Part shown: piece after piece, positions 23,359-36,068 of the stretch | Position numbering within the stretch: the first letter of the stretch is position 1 | Layout of the letters: each line of letters opens with the position of its first letter | Notes under the pieces: model-generated | Databases searched by the model: none | The model's input: only the letters and a program-made list of their open reading frames with translations | What the model was told of the DNA's origin: nothing | Source: Lophius americanus | Taxonomy: Eukaryota; Chordata; Actinopteri; Lophiiformes; Lophiidae | Reading direction: 5' to 3' | Length of the DNA: 64,000 nt | Assembly (NCBI GenBank): GCA_037951165.1 | Contig: JBBDHG010000011.1 | Coordinates: 6,599,001 to 6,663,000, forward strand | Program-made: the position numbers and the translations under genes

Positions 23359-25265
23359 ATGGGGGAAAGGTTGCAAAGTCAAAAAAGCTACATTTGCTCT
23401 TTTTCCGATTGTAAAGCTAAATTCAGTAAGTTATGGAAGCTAGAGGCTCATCTCTGCAAACACACAGGACTGGTAAGTGGATCCAAACTGCAACAAGGCC
23501 AAGTGGACATACAGGTAGATCACCGGCCGCTTTCCTTTTCATGAGCGGTTAATGTTTGGATTATGTGTCAAATCCACCCCCGCCATCCCCAGAAACCTTT
23601 CTCCTGTGAGAGATGTGACAGGAGCTTCTGCACTCGGTATCAACTCACCAGACATGAGCTAAGCCACAGTGGGGAAAAACCACACAAGTAAGCCATTCTG
23701 TCTCAATTCATGGTGGATCTATTCGAATGTAATATTGGTGTCTCTCACGCTGGCTTGAAACTGTTCCTGGTTCTTATTTTCCAGGTGTCTGGTTGATGGC
23801 TGCCCGGAGGCCTTTGTCACAAATACCAGCATGAAGAACCACATGGCTCGAGTCCACCATGAAAAGGAGAAGCGATATGGAGTACAAAAAACCTTTTTGA
23901 TTTTGTTCTCTTGTTTGTTTTGTCAAAACGGATAAGAAGGTAGGGACTCTTACTGTTCTCGTTTTCTAGTGTGACCATGAGGGCTGTGGAAAAAGCTTCA
24001 ACAAAAGGAACCAGCTGAAAGCCCATACGAGTCAGCACCTACACCTCCTTCCCTTTCAGTGAGTGCGGACACATCTCATGCAAGAATAATTCAAATCTTT
24101 CTCTGTGCTCGGTGGGCTCTAACCCCAACTCTTCCTCTGAAGTTGTTCTTTCAGCGACTGTGACAGAGAATTTCCCACTCATGGAAAACTGAAGCATCAT
24201 GAGAGAGTTCATGGAGGTTGGTTGATGATCAGATTCTATTTCTTGTGCTCCTGTGTTTGATGAAACCACGTATCTCTCTGCTGTAGGTTACCATTGCGAG
24301 AACGAAGCATGTTCTTTTCAGGCAAAGACCTGGACAGAATATTTGAAGCACAGAAAAGAACATAAAGGTAGTTCTTCTACTTTGATGTTGTACATCCTTG
24401 TTACTCGTGAGTCTTGCTTTAATGACTTCTTTATTCTCAGTCAAGCATCCATGTGGCGAGTGCAAAAAGCTGTTAAACAAAACCTGCTTCTTGCGACAGC
24501 ATGAGCTGCATGTCCACTCAGGGGAGAAGTGGAAGCTTTCATGCCCAAGACATGGGTGTGATAAAGAGTTTACACGTCTCTTCAACTTGGAGAGTCACAT
24601 ACTGGGAGACCATGAGGGCAAGAAGCCCTTCAGCTGCTTGTATGATGGCTGTAGGAAGAGCTTTGCTATGAAGGTAAACCTGCACCAGACTAGGGATGCC
24701 CAGTCTTGCTAATCACCAAATTTAATAACATAATCCGCTGAGGTTTTTTTTAAATTCTTTTTTTGAAAAGTGGTTTACTGCAGTCTGTTATAAAGAAATT
24801 CAACGCTGAAATTTTCAAATTTTCTGAGCAGCTCAAAATCACTTTTAGGCCTTATTTGGTGTTCTGCCTTGTTTTCAGACACTTGATATACCAGAACACA
24901 TTCTTAACTCTGTCCGTGGGTCTTTCAGATACAGTATGGTGTAATTTGAAGATGTTGTTGTTGTTGATTAGGAAAGCTTGTGGAGACATGGAGTGGTGCA
25001 TGACCCAGAAAAGAAAAAAATGACGGTAATACATCCTCAAACGTATTTTTGCTCTTCATGCAGGAATAGTCTCTACCCTCCACCTTTTCTTTGTAGTACT
25101 GTTCTTTTTGTATTTTTTTTTGTCCTTTTTTTACAGAAACTGCGGCCTAGGAAGCATCAGCCCTGGCGAATGGGGCTGCAGGCCCGACTGGCAGCTGCAG
25201 CCAATCAACCAGAGACGCTTGTTGAAAAGCTGCAAAACACAACTTTGCAGGATAGTGATTCTTGA
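23359..25265 (+). CDS. gtf3a: Transcription factor IIIA (nine C2H2 zinc fingers, about 321 aa)
   Basis: Binds the internal control region of 5S rRNA genes to start RNA polymerase III assembly, and binds 5S rRNA itself. Coding exons: 23359-23472, 23593-23687, 23785-23881, 23970-24058, 24143-24216, 24287-24367, 24441-24673, 24972-25025, 25137-25265. Nine fingers can be read: finger 1 begins YICSFSDC; fingers 2 and 7 use CxxC, the others Cx4C; finger 6 has the family-typical AKTWTEYLKH; finger 9 ends at RHGVVHDPEKKKM. For exon 5 I chose the acceptor CTGAAG|TTG at 24142/24143, because it gives a complete finger (HCSFSDC); the stronger-looking TTTCAG 12 bases later would delete its first cysteine. 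The C-terminal tail is short and diverged from the tetrapod tail. AATAAA lies at 25357-25362. Teleosts can carry two copies, so gtf3aa or gtf3ab is possible. Confidence 0.9.
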
Positions 25266-25356
25266 GGCTGCATCATCTGTTACGTTATTGGATGTGTCCA
25301 TTTAAAGGTGACATAGTTCACAAAATTTCTGTTATATTTTGTTTGTGTAAATTTAA

Positions 25357-25457
25357 AATAAAGCCTCCTTACTACAGCATTTGTGACCCAGTCTCAACTC
25401 CACTAACAAAGCAGGAAGGAATGCTTGGTCATTGTTCCTCTACAGGAAATATTTATT
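25357..25457. terminator. Convergent polyadenylation signals of gtf3a (+) and lnx2 (-)
   Basis: AATAAA on the plus strand at 25357-25362 serves gtf3a. AATAAA on the minus strand at 25457-25452 would end lnx2, giving it a 3' UTR of about 600 bases. The genes meet tail to tail with about 90 bp between signals. Confidence 0.7.
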
Positions 25458-26048
25458 AAACAAACAGAACACACATTCGCACATGTATAAAATTCCAGCT
25501 GATGAGACAGCTGTGTGTCATGGTGAGGCCCATAGGCAGCTGAGCCCCAGGGTGCTGCAGGCTTGTAATAAGGCTTACTCAGATGGGTACGGCGCTGGTG
25601 CTGTTGAAGATCTTGGACGATTACAGGTCATTATCCTAGATGACAGAGGATCACAGGCTACTATTCAGTATTTTAATGCTCTAGCTCTACCTGCAACTAT
25701 ACATCCACCTGATTACAGCCCCGGTGAGTTGACTACGGCACAGATCACCTGTCAACAGTTGCCATTTCCCAGCGGGAGTGAACACAACATGACCATATGA
25801 TCTCAGGAGGGTGGTTGTGTGTGCAGTCTGAGTGACGTGGCACGATCTGGATCTGTTCCCACCTGGTCAGGGAGGGCTTAGTCCTGCTGGGTTTAATACA
25901 GTGCTGAAAGCTTTTGGTCCTGGATTAAGCCCAGTATGGAACGATGAACAGGAGCATATACCAGTTCATTCTGGCCAAGGTTGTTCCCAATATAGAACAT
26001 TCTGGGTGGACTTGGCAAGGTGTGCAGCCTACTTATGATCTGGCCCAG

Positions 26049-29000
26049 CTATACCAGACTGCCGGGCCAGGAGACCACAGTCAGAGCCACCCGGCTACGC
26101 TGCTCCTTCAACATCGGGACCAGCGCTGAGTGGCTCATTCCGGCTGTCGATAAGCCATTGACTGCCACGATCATGTCACCACACCTAGGGTGACAGAGAG
26201 AACAGTCAGAGCGGATTATAACCAGGAGCTTAAAAGTGTCAAACAGCTCAATATTGCGGAGCACAGTCCCAGGACGTGTGGAAATATGAAGGGATGAGGC
26301 AGGAAAATAAATGCAATTGTTGCATTTTGTAATTGCCATGGATAAAAACAAGTTTGAGTCATCAATTAGTTGATTGATGGTAGACCCTGAGGATTAAGTC
26401 AAATAGGTGTTTTTATTGCCAAAAATGATTAGTTCCTTTTTCTCAAATGGTAATTTTCTTTGTTTTCTATGATAGCAAATTAAATATCTTTGACGGATAA
26501 TCGTATCTAAAATAAATTTCTGTACTTAATGATGGAAACAATTTTTATGCATTTATTCAACCATTAAAGTGTCATTAAATATTTTCTGTGTTAATGATAC
26601 TTTCTAACTTTTTCAGCCAAATAATTTAATCTATATGAAGACCTACGCTTTGTTGAAAATATTTCTTTAAGTCATATTGTTTTCAAATTGATCTGGGAAC
26701 AGAGTTATTTAATACTCCAGTAAACTGCATTTCTTCCCAACTATTTCAGACTGGGATTAACAGAAATGTGCACTTTAATATTCAAAACAGTATGTGTTAG
26801 AAAATAGAATAGATAGAAAATGAGCTAAAAATAAGTAAAGGCACATTCCACCCGGTGAAACGGTGTGGCTCGTGAGTGAACTTTTAAACAGCTATGGAGT
26901 TTAATCAATGTAAGGAATATAAACATTACATATTCATCAAATAATTTGTTTGTTTTCGGTCATTTCATATATCAAGAGACGCCTTTTTATTTATTCTCAA
27001 GGAGAATAGAGTAGAAAATATCTTCAATACGAGTAGAGAAACTTACTTACCATGTAAAACTTAACCTGGATTTAAATAATGATAATCTATATTGATTTAA
27101 TTGAGTGTGTAAACTAGCTTCAAATAGAATTCATTTTGTTTTACTTGTAACTTCTTGGATTGTGACTACAGATAAGACATGACACCGCAAATAAGCCATG
27201 TTTTCCATTTTGATTGAAAAATATGTATAATCTTAAAAGATAATAGTAAAAGAATGCAGATTTACAAAAAAGCTAACAGTAATTGTTTACTCACTTGAGG
27301 CGGCCATCATAGTATGCAGGTGTACCAAGGACGATGGTCTTGATGAAGAATGCCTGGTTGCTGTGGCTTTCCTCGTAGCCCCCAACGATGCTGAAGCCCC
27401 AGCTGCCCGGGTGGCTCCTCCGCAGAACAATCTCATGGCTGCTGTGCAGGTAGCTGCAAGAGAAAGACAGAGAGCGGAGTGAGGGACGGCTCCTAAACGG
27501 AAAAATGTATTATGGAGGAAAGATGTGGTCGCTTTCACTTATTCTTCTTCATTCAGTCATTCATTAATTTTCTGTAACTGATCATGATGTCCCGGGTTTG
27601 GGGGTGGGGTTGGAGCCTATTGTAGCCTTCATTAGGCGAGAGAGGGGATACATCCTGGACTAGTCTCCAGTACTCCACTGCACCAGCCTGCTGCCCTTCT
27701 GATCTGAAGACTGTTAGCCAATCTAACCCAGAATACTCGTTTCTACTGAATCTGTTTTTTTGACTGAATCTGATACAACCCCTGTCAGTCTGCATATATA
27801 GAACAATTTGCCCTATATTGAAATATTTCTTTACTACCAAAGCTGTTTGAAAAAAAGGGGAATATGAGAATAAAAGTCACATAGGAGCAAAGTGAATAGA
27901 AATTGAAGGAGAAAAGGCAGGGCTGGAAAATAAATCAAGCCCTGCTTGAGTCTCCAAATGTGCATTACTGACATTTGGAGACTCAAGCTTAATTTAATTT
28001 GCTACAAAATCAGAATTAGTCCGTCATTACACACGCCATCTAACCAGACAGTAAAACAACCAAATAATGCAAATTCCATTATGAACCTCTTGGTTCGGTC
28101 TTGCAGGCACTGAAGAATCAAAAAAGAGAAACATGAGGCAAGAAAAGACCTGCATTTATGGATAAAAAACATTGGTATGATGATATATTCATATCATCCA
28201 AGTCCTTAGAAACAACTCAACATGACTCAAAGTAATACATCATAGAAAATACTCACACTCCAGCAAGATTGATTTAATTATAATATAATAAAATGTGTCT
28301 GCCCCATCCTTCCTCTTCTCTCTGTGCTCACCTGGGTAACCCCAACCACATGACCCACGACGGCGACCAGTTTGCATCAAAGTCACTGTCATGCGTGTGA
28401 GGCAACAGCTCATCATGTTCATGCTCTTCCACCATGCTGACCTCCAAAACCCGAAGCTGAACTGAAGGAGAGGCAGCGCTGGCCTTCAAGTTGCCCACAG
28501 CCTCACTGTGACTCAGGTATGTTAAGTCCTGACTGTTGATACTCAGGAGGACGTCGCCTGTAGGAGAGAGGAAGAAGGAGACGCTCTAGGTTGGGATGCA
28601 TTTGGTCCAGCAACATTTCTGAGAGAGTTCTCACCCCGTTTGATTCGTCCGTCCCTCGACAAGCAGCCATGTGGTTGGACGCTGGTCACAAAGATTGGCA
28701 GCTCTCCGCTCTTGCTGCCCCGCCCTCCTGCGACAGTCATGCCCAGAGACTCGTGGGGTTCCTTCTTCACAGTGATGTGTTTCTCCTTACAGGACACACA
28801 CTGGGAAAGGTCCTGAGTGTAATCACACACAAAACCACCAATGTCACATTTTCATTTACACATCATCCTTGTCTGATTTTGCTGATTCTCACTATGCAAT
28901 ACAAAGACTTTTCAATGGAAATTCAGTTTGTTTCAAAGGATTTACTCATAAAATATATGCTCCTTTTTTCCCAGTCTTTGGGATGTTTTTCATGAAGGGA

Positions 29001-32000
29001 TAGAAATATTATAGATTTAACAGACCGATATCAACTATTACTCTTGGATGAAAGTTGATAGAAACAATGTAATGTAAAATGCCTTATGGCTACGGGGTAC
29101 GGACCTTGGAATGCACATTTTCCATCTTTGGAATTAGTGTTTGAAGAGTTCTTGACAGAAAATATGGAAAATATGGCATATTTAGAATAGAAATGTACAG
29201 AAACGCAACAGAAGTCACAAATGTGTGTGAGAAGAACAACGAGAGGTCGAGGAAGAAGTAGTCGAAGACTAAGACAAGATGAAGGAGGAGAAATAGAAGA
29301 AGAGGAAGAAGAAGGAGAAGGAAGAAATTCTAGTTGCGTTCTTGATACAAATAAAACCTCAAAATCTGGTTTTCAAATCGCAAACTCTTAATGTGACTGA
29401 TTTTTTAAACCAGTTTTTGTAAAATGACAATTCAAATATTGAGTTTTGATCACACAAAACTCACACATTTTCACAACTATACATATCAGCCATAACATTA
29501 TAACCAAAGACCGTTAAAGTCAGAATAATATTTATAATCTCAATACAAGTGCACGTGTCATTGGCTGCCTTGGTGGGCATCTACCAGAGAGATCTAAGGA
29601 ACAACCGGATAACTGGTGACAGGGTCATTGGCACCCAAGGCTAATTAATACACACGGGAATAAGAGGCGAGACATTATTTTCTTATCCAATAGAAGAGCA
29701 ACTGCAACAGAAATCGCTGAACACATAGTTAATCACAGAGATGCCTTGGTGGCAAAAAAGTGGACCGACATAATTTTAGTCAGGTGGTTTTAATTTTATG
29801 GCTTAACATTGTAAAGCTGAATATTAAACTGCAAACAGTAGTGATCCAAAAGCATAATAAAAGTCAAAATAAGCTCAGATACATAATCCAACACATGTGT
29901 ACATGCAAATACACAGACAGAACAAGTGGACTCACTCTGTGGGTGCTGGTGCGGGACAGGTGTATGGGCACAGGACTTGGGGTGGAGCTATGGTTAGGCA
30001 GGAAGTGATCGAGGCAGTAGAGGTCTTTGGTGGAGCTAGATTTTGGCGGCGGAGGAGGAGTTGGTTTGCTTGGTCGGCCAATCAGAAGGTGAACTCGCTC
30101 TCCACTGGCCTGGGAATACAGAATCAATGTTTCATGGAACTTTTCTTCACTTATATACCCCATTCCTGCACTTTAAGAATAAATGCGTTCTCACCTGTAT
30201 AATCTGTGCAGCCTGCTCTGGGGTGCCGTGGCGTAGGTCCTGGTCGTTCACTGCCAACACACGGTCATTACTCTGCAGCCTGCCATCCTTTGCCGCCAGG
30301 CCTCCCTCCAACAGATCCAACACAAAGACTCCTGACTCATCCGTTCGCCGCACCAGCTTGATTCCAAGCTGCTCGGATGAATCCCGCTTGTGTAGCGTGA
30401 TTCTCAGGGTGGCGGGACTTGACGGGCTGCCCTCAGGGGTGGAACAAGGGGCATGGGGCACGGCAGGGGTGGAAGAGGTGGAGGATGGAGGCGCCCGGGA
30501 GGCGCAGCGCCTCTCTCTGAGCACAGTCAGCTGCAAAGTGGTGCACGGGCGTGCCAGCGTGGAACGGGCAAAACTGTGGGGGACATTACTGATGTCCACA
30601 TTGTTCACCTTGGGAAAGTAAATTTTTGACTATGAATGTTTGAGCATGCATTCTGTGTTATTTGCACTAAACCCTGAAAACACAACACTAAAACACGAAA
30701 ACACTATAATATGGTATCGTTCACAGGCAGCACACATTATGTAATCACATTAGTTCAATATTCACTCTCTGATTACTTCTGCAGGACTCTTATCCACTTC
30801 CTGAGGAAACTATTCGGCGTTCTACTTGTTGAAGGCTGCATTATTTACACTACAATTTATGAAGCTTTGAATGAGCTTTTCCATTGACACCAGCTGTGCA
30901 GATATCACGTTTCAGCAATTAAGCTGAACCAAAAATGTCAAGCTGTGGATTTTTTGAGCTAAATTATGCTGAAAATGCATGTGTTTAAATGACCCGTTAT
31001 AATATGAAATAATGAAGTGGAGTTCCAGAGTGGACGCTGCTTTCTTGTATGAAAACAGGTTAGGACGCTTAGTTCTCTGAAATCCATGTTTAGAAAACTT
31101 GCAGAAAAAGCCCCGAAGACCCAAATTTAAAAAGCCTCTCACCTGTAATATCTGATCCCCGGCCAGGAGCCTCCCATCTCGTGCGATGACCCCATCCCTG
31201 TATACCTCCTGAATCACAATGTTGATAAGAGGCGTCTCGTTTCCCCCAACAACACTGATACCCAGCTCAATGTAAGGGTTCGCCCGGTGGACCTCGATGG
31301 CAGTAATCTCTCCCTCAGGAAGCGATGGCAGCTTCACACAGCCTAGATGGAAACGCAAAACCCATTGCACAGCTGCATTTCAGATTCAAATGACTGCATC
31401 CTCCTTGCCTCTGTTATAACCTCTCCTAAATGGAATTATCCTATCGTTTAAGATTGCAGCTAAGATTACACTGTTTCACATCTGAGATCTTCGGAAAAGA
31501 TGTCTTACCCTCCTCAGCAGAGAGAGGTGGAGACTCCGGGCAATCCCAGCCGGAGGAGGTAGAGCTAACAGAGCGGAGGAGGTGGATGCAGGGATTGCTA
31601 AGCGGCCGTTTCACCCTGGGGACCACACACTCCGACCCTACCACATCTGGAGGCAAGAAGAAGATGCATCGGTCTTTACTGACCTCATTGACTAAAGCTC
31701 ACCTCTGTGGATGAGAGGGTTGACTCACTGTCTTCCTCTGTGCTCTCCTCAAATGCAGGGTTGTCCAGACCGGTTTCGTCTGTCGACATGGGCCCGTTGC
31801 CACTGTTGTCAAGTCTTGAGGGTGGAGAGGGTGTGCGGTCCCTCAGGTCTGTCTGCGGGGAGCCAGGCGATCTGGGAGGGCTTGTCACCGTTACTCGCTC
31901 ATCACCGCTCTCACTCTGTGGGCCGTCCATGTTTGTCTGCTGACACCGCGTCCCAGGACACCTTTCACCAACCAACAGGAGTCAGTATGTTAGTCCATCT

Positions 32001-35000
32001 CACACGTCAAAAAAAAAATCATGTTTAACATCAGATGATTTAATGGAACGTTGATCCACGTCAGGGAATGTCTCTTTTGTCTTTTTTGTCCTGATGAAAA
32101 AAAATTTACAAGTAAGAATATGAATGAGTGACTAATAAATGCTGAATAAAATCTGACTATGTATATATTTTGTGTATATATGTATAAGGTTGGCCTGTGA
32201 GGCCGGTGCATGCACAAGCTGTGAAAACCAACGTGGAGCCTTTTATTAACCAACCAGCAGTTTACACTGCAAAAACTCAAAATCTTACCGAGTATGTTTA
32301 TCTAACATGTAGTAAAATATTTAATTGTACTTTATATAAGACACAATCACTCAACAAGTAACATCTCAGTAGGATACAGGGACTTGTTTTTAGAGAATGC
32401 ATCTTGAAAATCTCAAATGGTCAAGTGGGAGTATTTCCTGCCAACTTATGACATTTATCTTAAATTGCTTAAATGTCTCTCTTAATGTTATTTTAAGAAT
32501 GTGACGATCTTCTGCAAGTTTCACTACTATCCAATTTACAACGAGTTAGATGAGCCTGAAATGAGAAGGTTGACAGGTAAAACTACAAATTTTTGACTCT
32601 TACTATCTTATCTTAATCCCAATGTTAAGTCTTATTTCAAGAAATCTTACCAAGCATATTTTCACTTGTTCGTTTGGCAGATTGTTTCACTAATTACAAG
32701 ATAAAAACAGTTTGCAACCAGTATTTTTTACTTATGTTTGAGGGGGGATTTGAGTACATGCACTTGATAATACGGAACTAGTAAACATTCAGCCTTTTTG
32801 TTTTACACATTATTTAAATGCCTTAATAATGACATAAAGGTCCTTTTGGTCCTTAAAGGTTCAGAAGCTCTGTGGTTCTCTTTTCCTCCACATTAACCCA
32901 AATGCGGTTGAGATGGATTCATCGCGACTGTCCTGCAGAGACAGAAGCTCTTCACTGGAAAACAATTAAAAATAAACAGTGACATATAGACTCCAGGGAT
33001 CAATATGGTCTCAGTCTTAATTCACTCTGTAGTATTTACTCTGAGTGGCAGCATCAGTAGCAACTGAATTATTCAATTGCTTTAAGTGCTTGTGCAACTC
33101 AGAAAAAAGCACGACCACGGAGAACAGATTTAGCTTTCCCATGATTCTTTGCTCTTGCTAAAGTCAAAATAGGAAATAGTAAAGAGCTGGCACTGTAACG
33201 GGAGGTAATGTTTTAAGTCTATGAGGCCTGAGGAATTTTAATCTCACCTTTTTTCGTTGATGCTCCTTCACATCTATTTTCTATTAGCTTTGAGATTACA
33301 TTATATTATATATATAGATTAGATTTTATTTCGCTCAAATTTTTCATACGTATTTTCCCCATTCTCATATACACCCGTGTGTTTACATATATTCAACAAA
33401 CCAAGGTTCATATAATAGATCGTTTTTTTTTTGACTGAAAAGGTATAGGCTGAAGCTACATCTTATTATGCCTACCCCTTTTAACATGTTAGATTTAGTT
33501 TCAGTTTTAGTTTAAAACCCACTGTACAAAGTAAGTAACCCCCCCCCCCACCAAAAAGAAAAAGTTAAACATGCAAACAAGCATGTTAACAAACAGGAAT
33601 AGGGGTTACGTTTGTGTAACATACATAAAGTCTGGGCAGGTGGATCTCTGTTCATGTAGGCTGCTCTGTTCAGGAATAGTGAAAGTACCTCAGCTCGCAC
33701 TCACATCACCAGTAACAGGATAAAACAGCGTGGAACACCTTAGCCTGGCACTCTCGCCTTTTAATCCAATGTCCAATGATAGCTAATCTTCAGCATAAAG
33801 AATGTTGACAGACAAAGTTACAGGACGACAGCTCGCTCTCTGCTCTGTTGATATCTCATGCCTAAATAAGCAGCATGGAGGAGCACCAATCCCCACATGG
33901 GCCTGAGAATGATTCTAAAGGCTCTTCCAAAACAGTGTTGCATTAGTCCTCACTATGACTTCTTTCCATCTGCCTTTATCTTTCCTTGTATTTTCTGCAT
34001 CTTGATAAGAGAATTGGTCACAGACAATTCATGAATCTTATTCGCAAGTCTGGTTACGGAAAAATTTGCCTCCATAACGAGTTGAATTCAGAACATTAAC
34101 ATAATCCCTTTCAAACCCTCAGTGGTTTCTCTGCTATAGCCGTACTTTATGCAACTAAGAGGTTATACTGACAAATATAAGCTCAATTAAGACAGGTATT
34201 GTTGTGTAGCTGTTGATAACCGTGCTACTTTGCTCTCTTTATCACTCTACATATGCTATTGATGAACTACATTCTACCTTTTACCTTAAAGCTGAAATTG
34301 TCACCTGTCAGCGGCTCCAGGCTGTCCCTCAGCCTATAGTCTCAATTTAAAGATAGTGTAAGCTGAGGGTCTCTGAAAAATCAACTGACACAGAAAAGCT
34401 TCCAACAGCTTGTTGGCAATAGCTTGTTAGTGTGAGCTTGTTAAGGGAAATCTTCTTGACTTAAGTGAGGTGTTAGGTGATCACTGGATATCTAGTCAAT
34501 AGTTAAGTGTCGTAACATCAGTGGAGGAACCTTCAGCTCCGCACACCACCAAGAAAACAACATGGATATCTACACATTGTAGATATCCAATGTTAGATTT
34601 ACATGCTTGCAGAATGTTCTGATCAAAAGCTTTGTACCACCAAAACTAACTTTAAGCTTTTAATTCTCCATACACTTGTGCTTTTATTTTGAAAGATTGT
34701 CACAACAAACTGATGTAGGCTCCGTCCAGCAACTTTGATGCAATATGCAACACATGATGGACAGTTAAAGAGAATAAAGAAAGGAAGAAAGAAAAGTTGA
34801 ATTGAGAGGCAGATGGTGGAGGGTGGTGCAGGCAACCTATTAGAGACAGGTGACACTCCTCCACCCTAATTCTTGCTGACCTCGCCGCACCCTGCCGTGT
34901 TCGACTTACCACAAGCCAGGGTTGCCTTTGGCTGTTTCACAGAAGAAATGGTTAAAAAGATCTCTGCTGTTGAAGTTGCTCAGCATGGTTGCAGAATGAG

Positions 35001-36068
35001 AACATGGAGCTCATGGTCAGCCAACCCATGACTTCTGGAGGAAACCACTAATCCCCTGTCACATGACCTGCAGCCCAATAATCCCCTCAGGGTCTCATAG
35101 CACTTGGTTCAAATGGGCCAAAAGCCAAAGAGTGTGGATGGACAGAAAGCCTTGAGGTCGAAGATGGCGTGTAAATCTGAACAAAGATGTATTATAACTC
35201 TAAATGGAGTTTTTAAATTTATAAAAAAGCTTACCCGGATATCAAGTCACATTTCTTTATTGAGGTGGAGGTTTTAGACAGGAAAACTTTAGAAAATTGA
35301 GAAAAATGCTTATTAAAACTGCTAAAACTCAACACAATGTTTAGAAAGAGCCTTTGGAGATCATGTAGCCAGCAAGTATGCATTCCTGAGATCCATCAAT
35401 GAATTGCTGGAATTTCTCTCCTGAAAATATTTAACCAAGTAACCATTATCCAAACTGTCACCAATGAACTAATCAATTAATGGACTAATCCTCCCAGTTC
35501 ACCAGTAACTAACCGTCTTTGAATCCTTGTTAATTGTCTCATGACACTAATAGAGCTTAATTATCAGGCTTATGATCTTGTGTTTTCACCACATGTGTAA
35601 AGATTGATTTGTTTGTTTGCACTCATGAAAGAAAAACTGTAATACATGACTTAAGATTAATTACCTGTGTTTGAGGTGCGCCTCCAGGTCACATCTTGGC
35701 ATGCTAAGGGAGCAGACTGGGGTCAAAGGGCAGGACACAGACAGCTTGTCCAGCAGCTTGTGCACCAGTATGCTGGATCTGCGGCAGGCCTGCAGCAGCA
35801 GCCGTGTCCTGTCCAGTGGGCAAAAGTCCCTCTCCTGAAGGAAGCTACGCAAACATCGAGCACAGAAGGTGTGTCCACACGGCGTGTCAAGGGGCTGCAC
35901 CAGTGGCTGCAGGCAGATGTGGCACACCAGATCATCGTCCACCTCCAGGCGATAGTTATAAAGGTGGTTCTCCCTGCTGCGGTGGATCTGTCCACATTCA
36001 GGACACATAGCATCTAGGGTTGGTTCCACTGGAACAGGTAGAGCCACCTCACACCCCGGGCTGCCCAT
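26049..36068 (-). CDS. lnx2: Ligand of Numb-protein X 2, E3 ubiquitin ligase with RING and four PDZ domains (11 coding exons, 753 aa)
   Basis: RING-type E3 ligase scaffold; family members ubiquitinate Numb and bind membrane proteins through PDZ domains. Coding exons: 36068-35665, 31961-31729, 31646-31509, 31342-31143, 30608-30195, 30109-29936, 28812-28635, 28557-28332, 27453-27295, 26184-26049, with phases that agree (2262 nt); the start exon holds the RING. RING: CHICLQP to CPLDR at residues 49-87. A Numb-binding-type NPAF lies near residue 203. PDZ1 contains LGISVVGGNETPLINIV, PDZ2 LGIKLVRRTDE, PDZ3 LGMTVAGGRGSKSG, PDZ4 WGFSIVGGYEE. The C-terminus is VVSWPGSLV. The in-frame GTG at 36122 is upstream leader; the ATG at 36068 aligns with LNX2 starts. 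The 46-residue exon 31646-31509 is not in the human LNX2 protein as I recall it. Teleosts have lnx2a and lnx2b; neighbours suggest lnx2a. Only ten coding segments were actually located. Confidence 0.93.
27561..27680 (-). repeat. Remnant of a common teleost interspersed repeat in an lnx2 intron
   Basis: The phrase pattern TTTCTGTAACTG, then TGGAGCCTAT, then GGCGAGAGAGGGGATACATCC, CTGGAC and TCTCCAG is a degraded form of a widespread fish repeat I recognise from many loci. It is too short to classify; orientation is uncertain. Confidence 0.55.
29231..29330. repeat. Polypurine tract, GA/GAA-rich, in an lnx2 intron
   Basis: About 100 bases are almost all A and G on the plus strand, with few pyrimidine interruptions, mainly GAAGAG-type triplets. 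It reads as polypyrimidine in the lnx2 transcript. Confidence 0.75.
29484..29803 (+). mobile_element. Tc1/mariner-type transposon relic, internally deleted
   Basis: The left end ATATCAGCCATAACATTATA and the right end, near 29783-29803 (GGTGGTTTTAATTTTATGGC), look like the two ends of a common fish Tc1-like element. Between them, ACCGGATAACTGGTGACAGG, GGCACCCAAGGCTAATTAAT and AGAAGAGCAACTGCAACAG match the part encoding the transposase DNA-binding region, with stops. About 320 bp remain of an element usually over 1 kb, so it cannot move by itself. Confidence 0.75.
32263..32730 (+). mobile_element. Probable hAT-like nonautonomous DNA element (MITE) relic
   Basis: It begins CACTGCAAAAACTCAAAATC, the typical end of a family of fish MITEs, followed by internal phrases such as ATCTTACCGAG and TCTTAAATTGCTTAAATG, then TTATTTCAAGAAATCTTACC near the other side. 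A matching far terminal repeat is decayed (AAACAGTTTGCAACCAG near 32704). It lies in the long lnx2 intron. Confidence 0.45.

Noticed and set aside
24155..24216. Alternative gtf3a exon 5 starting at the TTTCAG acceptor
   Set aside because: It would lose the first Cys of finger 5; the upstream acceptor fits the family.
33290..33500. Possible further interspersed repeat in the long lnx2 intron
   Set aside because: The phrase seems familiar from fish genomes, but I could not define ends or family.
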